A DNA stretch of 56,742 nucleotides, from contig BCRI01000035.1 of assembly GCA_001552515.1 (NCBI GenBank), positions 1 to 56,742 on the forward strand, given 5' to 3'. Both the position numbers and the translations under genes were made by a program. This stretch comes from Sphaerimonospora mesophila NBRC 14179 = JCM 3151 (GTDB lineage Bacteria > Actinomycetota > Actinomycetes > Streptosporangiales > Streptosporangiaceae). Below the pieces are notes generated by a model. It had not been told where the DNA came from, searched no databases, and worked only from the letters and a program-made list of their open reading frames with translations. This document shows positions 35,227 to 43,142 of this stretch, piece after piece (positions within the stretch are counted from its first letter, which is position 1; every line of letters begins with the position of its first letter).

Positions 35227-37530
35227 TCACGGAGAAAGGCCGGTCCTCCGGAGGAGCACACCGTCCGCCGTGGCCGGGAGCCCGAGCTCGGCGGCCGGTG
35301 AGCCGAGGCTTTCGCCGCGGCGTCCGCCGGCCTGATGCGCCTCGGCGAGCCCATGCAGCATCACGGTCTCGCCGAGCAGATCTCCGGCTCGGTGGCAGGC
35401 CGTCAGGGCGGCCCGATGGGTGCGTTCGACGTCGGCCCAGTGCGACCGTACGGCCGCGACGTTCAGGAGCGAGGCGGCCAGCTCCCAGGCCAGCTCGGCC
35501 AGGCCGAGGGCGGACGCCTGCAGCACGGCCGCGACCAGAGCGTCCCGTTCGTCGGCGAACCACCCGAGCGGGTCGGCGGCCGCCCTCGCGCGGACCTCGC
35601 CCGGAGGCGGCCAGCGCGGCGCCCTGCCGCGGACCGCGGGGTACAGGCGCGACGGCAGATGATCGTCGGCCTCCTGGGCCAGGGAGAGCAGGGCGGCGAG
35701 AGTACGCGTGATCATGATGCGGACGGCGGCGTCGCTCTCGTGCGCGGCGGCCTGCTCACGCGCGAAGCGGCGGACCAGATCGTGGAACCGGTAACGGGTC
35801 CGCCCGGTGCCGTCCGGCGTCGTCACCTCCAGCAGCCGGGCGTCGGCGAGCGTGTCGGCGAGCTCCTCCGCCGACTCCGGCGTCGTCTCCAGCATCATCG
35901 CGATCGCCCAGGCCGGAAACGAGGGGAGCTCCAGGAGTCCGAGCACCCGGAAGGCGCGCTGCGCCGCCTCGCCGATCCGGTGGTAGCCGGCCGCGACGCT
36001 GCCCCTGACGTCCAGGTCCCCCAGGGCGAGCTCCTCCAGCCCGCCTGCCGACAGGCGCGCGGCGAGGCGGCCCAGCGTCCAGTGCGGGCGGGCGGCGAGG
36101 CGTGTCCCGGCGACGCGCAGCGCCAGCGGCAGGCCACCGCACAGCCGGACGAGTTCGGCGGCGCTGTCGCGTTCCGCTTCGACGCGCCCACGCCCGAGGA
36201 TCGCCGCCAGCATGTCGTGCGACTCCTCCGGCCGCAGCGTGCCGAGATCGAACGACGAGGCCCCCGGCCAGTCGGCCAGCCGCGACCGGCTGGTCACCAG
36301 CACCGAGCAGGTGGACGTGCCGGGCAGGAGGGGCCTGAGCTGCGCGTGGTCGCCGACGTCGTCGAGCACCACGAGGATCCGGCGGCCGGCGAGCTGGCTG
36401 CGGTACAGATCCACGCGCTCCTCCAGCTCCTGGGGGAGCGCAGTGCCGTGGACGCCGAGGGAGCGGAGGAACCGCCCGAGCACCCGGACGGGGTCGGCGG
36501 GCCGCCCGCCGGTGCCCGACAGGTCGGCGTAGAGCTGGCCGTCGGGGAAGGCGTCACTCAGCCGGTGGGCGACCCGCACGGCCGCCGACGTCTTGCCCAC
36601 CCCGCCCGGCCCGGTGACGAGTGCCACCGCGACGGGTCCGGACGTACGGCCGGTCAGCGCGTCCCCGATCCGTTCCACCAGCTTCTCCCGGCCGGTGAAG
36701 TCGGCGATGTCGGCCGGCAGGAGGCACGGCCTGGGCGGGCTCGCCGTGGACGGCGGCCCGAAAAGAGAGGACGGCCCCGCGTCCTGCCGCAGCACACGCA
36801 GGTGCGCCTCACGCAGTTGCGGACCGGGATCGATGCCGAGCTCGTCGGCGAGCCTCGCGCGGATCGACTCGTACTCCGCCAGTGCCTCGGCCTGCGCTCC
36901 GGCCGCTGCGAGGGCGAGCACGAGCCAGGAGTGCACGACCTCGTTCAGCGGCTCGCCCGAGGCGACGGCACGCAACTGGGGGAGGACCTCGTTCGGCAGG
37001 CCGAGGTCGAGGCCGATCTTCACGCAGCGCAACAGGACGTCGACCCGTTCCTGGTCGATCGCGCGTACCCAGGGGTGTCCCTTGAGCACATGGTCCAGGT
37101 CGGACAGGCAGGGCCCCTGCCACATCTGGAGCGCCCGCAGCGACAACCCCAGGGACTCCCGGGGCGAGACGGCCTTCCCGGCCTCGGCCGCCATCGCCCG
37201 GAAGTGCACGAGGTCGGTGTCGCACCGGTCGAGCCGGATCACGTAGGCCGAGCCCAGCCCGGTGAGCCAGGAGCGACGGGAGTGGGCGACATGAGCCGGA
37301 TCGAGGCGTCGGCGCAGCCGTCCCACGTAGGTCTGCACCAGATTGACCGCGGAATCGGGCGCGCCATCGCCCCAGACGGCATCGATGATCTCCTTGCGGC
37401 GTACGGGTGTCCCCGCCTTGAGTAGCAGCAGTGCGAGCACGGCCCTTTGCTTTTCGGAGTTGAGCGTGATTTCGGTCTCCCCGCGCCATACCCGTAATGA
37501 ACCCAGGAGGCTGAACCGTATCTCGGTCAT
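35227..37530 (-). CDS. AfsR/SARP-type regulator with BTAD and NB-ARC domains, short C-terminus
   Basis: A 767-residue regulator. Residues 1-100 form the OmpR-like winged helix (RFSLLGSLRVWRGETEITL, then IIDAVWGDGAPDSAVNLVQT). Residues 100-245 are the BTAD domain (ELGIDPGPQLREAHLRVLRQ). An NB-ARC ATPase follows, with P-loop GPGGVGKTS at 307-315, a Walker B-like ILVVLDDV and LPLALRVAG. AfsR-type proteins end in about 250-350 residues of TPRs; here only the first repeat or so (ALTACHRAGDLLGETVMLHG) precedes an arginine- and proline-rich end, so the tail looks truncated. GGAGAG precedes the ATG. It is divergent from the peptide-M50-TPR genes and probably controls them. Confidence 0.88.
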   Translation of the reverse strand: MTEIRFSLLGSLRVWRGETEITLNSEKQRAVLALLLLKAGTPVRRKEIIDAVWGDGAPDSAVNLVQTYVGRLRRRLDPAHVAHSRRSWLTGLGSAYVIRLDRCDTDLVHFRAMAAEAGKAVSPRESLGLSLRALQMWQGPCLSDLDHVLKGHPWVRAIDQERVDVLLRCVKIGLDLGLPNEVLPQLRAVASGEPLNEVVHSWLVLALAAAGAQAEALAEYESIRARLADELGIDPGPQLREAHLRVLRQDAGPSSLFGPPSTASPPRPCLLPADIADFTGREKLVERIGDALTGRTSGPVAVALVTGPGGVGKTSAAVRVAHRLSDAFPDGQLYADLSGTGGRPADPVRVLGRFLRSLGVHGTALPQELEERVDLYRSQLAGRRILVVLDDVGDHAQLRPLLPGTSTCSVLVTSRSRLADWPGASSFDLGTLRPEESHDMLAAILGRGRVEAERDSAAELVRLCGGLPLALRVAGTRLAARPHWTLGRLAARLSAGGLEELALGDLDVRGSVAAGYHRIGEAAQRAFRVLGLLELPSFPAWAIAMMLETTPESAEELADTLADARLLEVTTPDGTGRTRYRFHDLVRRFAREQAAAHESDAAVRIMITRTLAALLSLAQEADDHLPSRLYPAVRGRAPRWPPPGEVRARAAADPLGWFADERDALVAAVLQASALGLAELAWELAASLLNVAAVRSHWADVERTHRAALTACHRAGDLLGETVMLHGLAEAHQAGGRRGESLGSPAAELGLPATADGVLLRRTGLSP

Positions 37531-37881
37531 TTCTCTCCGGCGAAGATCTGCGGCGATGTCGGGAATTCATCATATGATTCGGCCGAATATCAATCGAGGT
37601 CGTCGTGTGTCCAATAACGGCCAACTCCTCTGCCTTTCGCCATGCCCGATCGCCGTCTCCTCGGTGAGCATTCAGGTGTGACCGTGAGTGACACGCGCTG
37701 GTCACCAGGTGGGCGTGATGGGCGGCCGCCGTGGTCATCCGTACGTGCTGACACTCCACTGACGGTCGACTGGACGCACCCGCGCCGCCGGCCCGGCCGG
37801 TTCCAGCACGGTGCCGATGCCGCTCCAGCCCCGGCGGTCATGGTTGGAGGCAGCCCTTGCGACAGCGGGAGGAGGTGCGAG
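37531..37881. other. Divergent promoter region between the SARP gene and the peptide gene
   Basis: These 351 bases hold no convincing gene except the peptide that follows. A perfect 12-base palindrome (ATTCGGCCGAAT) lies at 37577-37588, close to the SARP start codon. Further on, three 11-base direct repeats lie at 37748-37780. An upstream frame that reads into the peptide from 37642 has no ribosome-binding site. Confidence 0.5.
37748..37780 (+). promoter_or_regulatory. Three 11-base direct repeats, candidate SARP-binding site
   Basis: Units start at 37748, 37759 and 37770 and begin CTGACAC, CTGACGG and CTGGACG. Heptads repeated every 11 bases are the classic binding pattern of SARP regulators. 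A usual AT-rich -10 element about eight bases after the last unit is not seen, which weakens the case. Confidence 0.4.
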
Positions 37882-37962
37882 ATGAAGAAGATCAAGATTC
37901 GTAAGACCGGCCCGGTCCGCCTGACCGCCGCGGCGTGCTCGATTTACAAGAACGCGAACTGA
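37882..37962 (+). CDS. Putative 26-residue precursor peptide (RiPP or signal peptide)
   Basis: The ATG follows a nearly perfect ribosome-binding site, GGGAGGAGG, with six bases between. The product starts MKKIKIRK, strongly basic, and continues TGPVRLTAAACSIY to a polar end KNAN. It has one cysteine (C19), one tyrosine (Y22) and two threonines (T9, T15); there is no signal peptide or double-glycine site. It is followed after 104 bases by a gene that fuses a peptide-binding RRE-like domain to an M50 membrane protease, the expected partner for a short ribosomal peptide. A leader/core split might lie near GPVRL. The function is inferred from context only. Confidence 0.7.
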   Translation: MKKIKIRKTGPVRLTAAACSIYKNAN

Positions 37963-38066
37963 CGCGGGTTCCGGGCGGTGCGCCGGGTACGGCATGCCCG
38001 CGCTCGGCGCTCCGTTCACCACCGCCCGCATCCCGCCGCCCTTATCCCGAACCAGGAGGGCCGCCC

Positions 38067-39317
38067 GTGACCGAAGCAGAGGCCATGGACGACGGGCCCG
38101 TGATCGATCTCGACCGTCCGCTTCCGCTGCACCCGCTCGTCTACCTCGAGGAGGGCGACGAGGTGACGGTGGGCAGGCCGGACATCGACTCCTACGGCAT
38201 CTTCCCCCCCGACGGAGCCGAGGTGCTGCGCCGGCTGGAGCAGGGGACGCCGCCGCGTGAGGTGGCGGTCTGGTACGAGACCCGCTACCGGGAGAGTCTC
38301 GACATCGATGATCTGGTCGCCTCGCTCGGCGAGCTCGGCTTCGTCCGCGAGTCGGACCTTCCGGGCGGTCCGGCGGACGGTCCGGCGGACGTCCCCCCAC
38401 GCTGGAGGCGGCTCGGCGCCGCGCTCTTCTCGGTTCCCGCGTGGATCTGCTACGGCCTGCTCGTCACGTGGGCGCTGATCGCGATGGCGCGCCGGCCCGA
38501 TCTCGTGCCGAGCTACCGCAACGTCTTCTTCACCGACTACTACTCGGTGATCCAGGCGGCGCTGTTCGTCGCGGCCATCCCTCAGCTGCTGCTGCACGAG
38601 GGCTTCCACGCGCTCGCCGGACGGCGGCTCGGTCTGCGCTCCCGCCTGCGGATCTCCCGCAGGCTCTACTTCGTGGTGCTGGAGACGTCGCTGGACGGCC
38701 TGGTCGCCGTGCCGCGCCGGAAGCGGTACCTGCCGATCGTGGCCGGGATGCTGGCCGACGTGGTCGTGATGGCCGTCCTCACGATCGCGGCCGACCTCAC
38801 CCGGGGCGCGGGAGGCGCGCCCTCGCCCGGGGGCCGGTTCTGCCTGGCGTTCGCCTTCGCCGTCATGCTCCGCATCCTGTGGCAGTTCTCCCTGTACCTG
38901 CGCACCGACCTGTACGTCCTCGTCTCCACCGCACTCGGCTGCGTCGATCTGCACACGACGGCCATGCGCATGCTGCGCAACCGGGTGAACCGGCTGCTCG
39001 GCCGCCGGCGCCGGCTCATGGACGAGTCGGACTGGCACCCCGTGGACCGGCGCGTCGCACGCTGGTACTCCTGGCTGATCGTGGCGGGCTACACAGTGAG
39101 CCTCACCACGTTCGCCGTGGCGATCGTCCCGATCGTCCACCGCATGTTCGCCGGAGTCCTCGGCCGCTTCACCGGACACGGCGCGTCCTGGCCGGAGCTG
39201 CTGGACTCGCTCGTCTTCTCCGGCTTCATCCTCGGGCAACTCGTCGTCCTCGCGTGGGTGGCGGCCCGCGAGCGGTACCGCGGCCGGGCCCGGCGGCTCG
39301 ACCATGTCATCGCCTGA
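38067..39317 (+). CDS. PqqD-like (RRE) domain fused to a membrane M50-type zinc metalloprotease
   Basis: A 416-residue protein. Residues about 15-95 resemble PqqD, the peptide-recognition element of RiPP enzymes (EEGDEVTVGRPDIDSYGIF, then VLRRLEQGTPPREVA and LGELGFV). The remainder is a polytopic membrane domain with the zinc motif HEGFH at residues 177-181 and a candidate third ligand D231 in GMLADVVV, as in site-2-type M50 proteases of peptide clusters. At least six helices are likely. The GTG at 38067 follows CAGGAGGG. It may bind the 26-residue peptide and cut or export it at the membrane. Confidence 0.82.
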   Translation: MTEAEAMDDGPVIDLDRPLPLHPLVYLEEGDEVTVGRPDIDSYGIFPPDGAEVLRRLEQGTPPREVAVWYETRYRESLDIDDLVASLGELGFVRESDLPGGPADGPADVPPRWRRLGAALFSVPAWICYGLLVTWALIAMARRPDLVPSYRNVFFTDYYSVIQAALFVAAIPQLLLHEGFHALAGRRLGLRSRLRISRRLYFVVLETSLDGLVAVPRRKRYLPIVAGMLADVVVMAVLTIAADLTRGAGGAPSPGGRFCLAFAFAVMLRILWQFSLYLRTDLYVLVSTALGCVDLHTTAMRMLRNRVNRLLGRRRRLMDESDWHPVDRRVARWYSWLIVAGYTVSLTTFAVAIVPIVHRMFAGVLGRFTGHGASWPELLDSLVFSGFILGQLVVLAWVAARERYRGRARRLDHVIA

Positions 39318-39328
39318 AAGGGAGCACC

Positions 39329-41446
39329 ATGGGCAACCATCACTGGATCAGGGCCGACCTGCGCCGCGACCGCGAACTGTTCCTGGAGGGACTGGACCTC
39401 CCGCCGGTCCTGGCCGTGCTCGACGCCCACCGGCGGCTGCGAGGGCCGTACACCGCCGCGGGCGCGCTGATGCGGCTGATCGTGCCGGACGCGCTGCGGC
39501 GCCGGCCGGAGCTGGGGCCGGCGCACAACATCGAGATCCTGACCAGCGCTCCGGAGCTCGCCCACCTGGTGCCCCCGATGTGGACGTCGCTGGAGTGGAC
39601 CGCACGGAAGGGCGAGCGCACTCGGTTCTACTCCCGGCTGCACACCCTGAACATCGCCAACGGCCTGGCGGAGCTGCTGCGCGACCATCTGCGGGCGTCT
39701 GGCGGCGAGCCCCGCACGCTCGTCTTCGAGAACGTGCACCAGGCCGACCCCACCGACCAGGAGTTCGTCGCCGTACTGCTGCGCCGCGGCGACCTCGGCG
39801 GGCTGACCGTCGTGGTCGGCACGGATCACGAGCCGATCGCCGACCCGCCGGGCGAGATTCCGATCTCCCTGGCCGGGGTCCTGGAACGCCACGCGACAGG
39901 CGTGGACGCTCCGGCGAGCGCCGACCCCGGCCCCGGTCCGGACGCGGCGGAGGGCGCGCGTGCGTACGTCGACAGCGAGGGGACGGCGGACGACCCCCGG
40001 CTGCTCGCGGCCTACCTGCGGCTGGACGAAGCGGAGCGGGCGCGGCTGCACGACGAGCGGGCGGCGACGCTCGCGGGCCGGGGCGAGTTCTCCCTGTCGC
40101 TGGGCGCGATCCCTTATCACGCCGAGCACGGCGCCGACCCCGCCGGCGCGGGCCTGACCGCGCTGCGTACGGCGATGGACCACTGCCGCGGCATCGGCCT
40201 CTACCAGGCGGCGGCGGACCTCGGGCTGCGCGGCAGGGCGATCGTGGACCGGTACGCCCAGGAAGAGCAGTGGTGGCACTTCACCAACGCGACGAGTACG
40301 ACGCTCGCCTCGCTCGGGCGGGCCGACGAGGCGATGGCCATCTACGACGAGGCCCGGGCCGTCAGCACCGATCCCCTCGTGCACATGGAGCTCGCCTACA
40401 GCACCGCGATGCTGTACGCCCGGCACTATCCGGAGCCGCGGCGGGACTACCAGCGGGCGCGTGCCTGGATGAACCTGTCGATCGCCATCGCCTCCCTTGC
40501 CGAAGATCCCAAGAAACGCGCCTTCCACACGGTCTTCGGGCACAACGGCCTCGCGCTGGTCGAAGTGCGTCAGGGCCGGGCGGACGAGGCGCTGCGCATG
40601 CTCGAGGACGGCATGGCCAGGCTCGACCGGGAGCTCGCCCCGGGGGAGCACGCCCTGCACCGGGCGGTGCTGCGTTACAACCGTGCCCAGGTGCTCGGCA
40701 TGATGGGCAGGCTGGAGGAGTCGCTCGGCGACTACCAGACCGTCGTCGAGCTCGACCCGGACTTCCCCGAGCACCACTTCAACGTGGGCAACATCCTGCG
40801 CAGGCTCGGCCGGGACGAGGAGGCGATCGCCGCCTACGAGCAGGCGCTGCGCCTGTCGCCGCCGTTCCCCGAGGCGTACTACAACCTCGGCGACGCCCGG
40901 CTCGAACTCGGCGACGTCGAGGGGGCGCTGGCCGACTTCGGCTACACGCTGGAGCTGGACCCGGCGCATCTGGACGCCCGGATCAACCGGGCCGGGCTGC
41001 TGTGCGAGCTGGGCCGGTCCCACGACGCCTGGGCGGACGTCACGACCGGGCTCGGGCTCGCCCCGGCCAATGCCCACCTGCTGTGCCTGAAAGGCCGGCT
41101 GCTCGCCGAGCGCGGCGACCGGGGCGGCGCCCGTGAGGCACTGTCGGCCGCGATCGACCGCGACGGACGGCTCGCCGAGGCGTGGGCGCTGCGGGGCGAG
41201 GTCGCGTACGCCCTGGGCGACCTCACGGAGGCCGCGCACGACCTGGATCGGGCGGTGGAACTGTCGGGCACCCCCGAGATGCGGTTCAACCGGGCCGTCG
41301 TCCGTCAGGAGTCCGGCCGCTACGCCCTTGCCGCAGCCGACTACGAGATCGTGCTGGCCGCCACCGGCGACGAGGACACCCGGGAACGCCTGGACACCTG
41401 CCTGACCACGCTGCGCGCTCAGGCCCGCGCCGACCTGTCTGCCTGA
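39329..41446 (+). CDS. TPR protein with degenerate NTPase-like N-terminal segment
   Basis: A 705-residue protein. Residues 131-145 (LVFENVHQADPTDQE) resemble a Walker B of AAA/STAND ATPases, but no P-loop precedes it, so this part cannot hydrolyse ATP in the usual way. From about residue 310 there are eight or more TPR units, among them HFNVGNILRRLGRDEEAIA, YYNLGDARLELGDVEGALA, and WALRGEVAYALGDLTEAAH. The start at 39329 follows AAAGGGAG, 11 bases after the protease stop. In this operon it may dock the peptide or protease, or act as a peptide-sensing receptor like TPR-based RRNPP regulators, but it has no DNA-binding domain. Confidence 0.8.
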   Translation: MGNHHWIRADLRRDRELFLEGLDLPPVLAVLDAHRRLRGPYTAAGALMRLIVPDALRRRPELGPAHNIEILTSAPELAHLVPPMWTSLEWTARKGERTRFYSRLHTLNIANGLAELLRDHLRASGGEPRTLVFENVHQADPTDQEFVAVLLRRGDLGGLTVVVGTDHEPIADPPGEIPISLAGVLERHATGVDAPASADPGPGPDAAEGARAYVDSEGTADDPRLLAAYLRLDEAERARLHDERAATLAGRGEFSLSLGAIPYHAEHGADPAGAGLTALRTAMDHCRGIGLYQAAADLGLRGRAIVDRYAQEEQWWHFTNATSTTLASLGRADEAMAIYDEARAVSTDPLVHMELAYSTAMLYARHYPEPRRDYQRARAWMNLSIAIASLAEDPKKRAFHTVFGHNGLALVEVRQGRADEALRMLEDGMARLDRELAPGEHALHRAVLRYNRAQVLGMMGRLEESLGDYQTVVELDPDFPEHHFNVGNILRRLGRDEEAIAAYEQALRLSPPFPEAYYNLGDARLELGDVEGALADFGYTLELDPAHLDARINRAGLLCELGRSHDAWADVTTGLGLAPANAHLLCLKGRLLAERGDRGGAREALSAAIDRDGRLAEAWALRGEVAYALGDLTEAAHDLDRAVELSGTPEMRFNRAVVRQESGRYALAAADYEIVLAATGDEDTRERLDTCLTTLRAQARADLSA

Positions 41447-41554
41447 TCCTGAGGCGAGCCGCCGTGCCGGATCCGACCGCGACGTTCGCGGGGACGGCGG
41501 CCGGCTGCGGCGAAGGTCCGCAACATTCCAACGATTTCCGGCATCTCATGAAAC

Positions 41555-42460
41555 ATGGGATTGCAACCGATTCTCGCGGCGCTGCTCCTGACGCCGGTCA
41601 CCCTGACCGGACAGCCCGCCGCGGCGACCGCGCCGGTCACGATCGCGTACGCGCAGCGAACGCAGACCTGGGAGCTGGTGCTGACAGACGGAGACGTGGT
41701 GGAGGTGCCAGAGGCGCTCACCAAGGCGCCAAAGGACGCGGTCAACGCCGGCGCCTCTGCGCCGTTCCTGGTCAGCGGGGACGGGCGGCATTTCTTCTAC
41801 TACCGGAAATCGGACGGGCTGTTCGTCGAGCGGACCCTGAACGGCAGGGAAAGGGTGGTGTCGCGGCGGATCACGGCGTTCGCGATCGACGAGGAATGGC
41901 CGTCGGTGTCGGACGACGGAAGCTATGTGGTCACGACGACCTCGGCCCCCGGCGTGGGGGTCTTCGTGGACCTGCGTAAGGGCAAGACGTCGCCGCCTCC
42001 GGGGAAGACGGACGCGTGGGGCTTCATCGGATTCAGCCCGGACGGCGGGCGGCTGCTCCTGGCGGGGGATCGGCTGACGATGTTCGATCGAGGGCTCCGC
42101 GCCAGGACCCGGCTGAAGACGCGGCTGTGGCCGACGGCGCTGGCGAACGACCACCGCACGGCCGCCGTGCCCGTCGGCAAGGAGCAGAAGTATCGCGAAC
42201 TGCGCCTGCTCGACCTGCGCACCGGCCGCGCGAGCCGTACGGTGGCCGTGGGGCTGCCGCGCGGGCAGTACATCGACGACCTCGACTTCGACAGGGCGGG
42301 ACGCCTGATCGTCCGGTCGAAGACCCGCACGGGAGTGGCGATCTACCGGGTATCGAAGGCGACCGGCAAGACGACGCTGGTACGGACGATCACCAGGCCC
42401 GACACGAAGGTCTGGGTGCTCCCGGGGGACGATACGTACGAAAAGTGGACGGAAAAGTAG
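41555..42460 (+). CDS. Secreted protein of unknown function, probable beta-propeller-like
   Basis: A 301-residue protein. A signal peptide is visible (GLQPILAALLLTPVTLTG, cleaved after the AAATA region). The mature part contains repeated blade-like segments: SGDGRHFFYYRKSDGLFVER, VSDDGSYVVTTTSAPG, FSPDGGRLLLAGDRLTMFD and LDFDRAGRLIV, as in WD40/TolB-type propellers. No catalytic residues are seen. No ribosome-binding site is obvious. It may be an extracellular binding protein; it is not clearly part of the peptide operon. Confidence 0.65.
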   Translation: MGLQPILAALLLTPVTLTGQPAAATAPVTIAYAQRTQTWELVLTDGDVVEVPEALTKAPKDAVNAGASAPFLVSGDGRHFFYYRKSDGLFVERTLNGRERVVSRRITAFAIDEEWPSVSDDGSYVVTTTSAPGVGVFVDLRKGKTSPPPGKTDAWGFIGFSPDGGRLLLAGDRLTMFDRGLRARTRLKTRLWPTALANDHRTAAVPVGKEQKYRELRLLDLRTGRASRTVAVGLPRGQYIDDLDFDRAGRLIVRSKTRTGVAIYRVSKATGKTTLVRTITRPDTKVWVLPGDDTYEKWTEK

Positions 42461-42597
42461 AACACCCGGGCCGCTCTCAGGGCCCCCCAAGGCGACGACG
42501 TCCTCGGGCTGCGAAGCGCGTGCCCCCGTACGATGGCAGGACGGGCGCTCGTCGCGAGGGGCGGGCGGCCCGGTGGAGAGCTGTGGAGCGGACGGCG

Positions 42598-43098
42598 ATG
42601 CAGACCTTCCTGCCCTATCCCGATTTCGCCCGCACGGCGCGGGTGCTCGACCCGCTCAGGCTCGGCAAGCAGAGAGTCGAGGCACTGCAGATCCTGCGTG
42701 CGCTGACCGTGCGGGGGTACGGCTGGCGCCACCATCCGGTCGTCCGCATGTGGGCGGGCTACGAGGAGGCCCTGGTCAGGTACGGCCTGGAGGTGTGCGA
42801 TCAGTGGTGCTCGCTGGGCCGGGCCGACACCTGCTCGGCGAGCATGGTGCGTGAGCTCGCCGAGCGCTGCGACCTCGCGACGCCGCGCCGGCAACGCCTG
42901 CTGGGGGAGGCCGGCGAACTTCCGCCCTGGCTCGGCGACCGAGACCTGCACCTGAGCCACCGCTCCGCCCTGTTACGCAAGGCTCCCGAGTTCTACCGCC
43001 CGATCTTCGGCGACGAGCCCGACGACCTCCCCTACGTCTGGCCCGCCTCCGACCGCCCGCCGAGGTGCCTGCCGCCACCGGACGCGAGCCTCCAATAG
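42598..43098 (+). CDS. MSMEG_6728-type / Pyr_excise-like protein
   Basis: A 166-residue protein of the actinobacterial MSMEG_6728 group, related to pyrimidine-dimer DNA glycosylases (Pyr_excise). Signature stretches are MQTFLPYPDFARTARVLDP, LGKQRVEALQILRALT and GWRHHPVVRMWAGYEEAL, followed by HLSHRSALLRK. The ATG at 42598 is where homologues begin; the frame upstream reads through the previous gene. A role in DNA repair is plausible but not proven for this family. Confidence 0.75.
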   Translation: MQTFLPYPDFARTARVLDPLRLGKQRVEALQILRALTVRGYGWRHHPVVRMWAGYEEALVRYGLEVCDQWCSLGRADTCSASMVRELAERCDLATPRRQRLLGEAGELPPWLGDRDLHLSHRSALLRKAPEFYRPIFGDEPDDLPYVWPASDRPPRCLPPPDASLQ

Positions 43099-43142
43099 GC
43101 CGACCTGGTCCAGGACCCACCACCAGAGAACGGAAGACACGT

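Noticed and set aside
37642-37962. A 106-codon frame ending in the peptide
   Set aside because: Only the last 26 codons have a ribosome-binding site and sense; the upstream part has none and overlaps the promoter and repeats.
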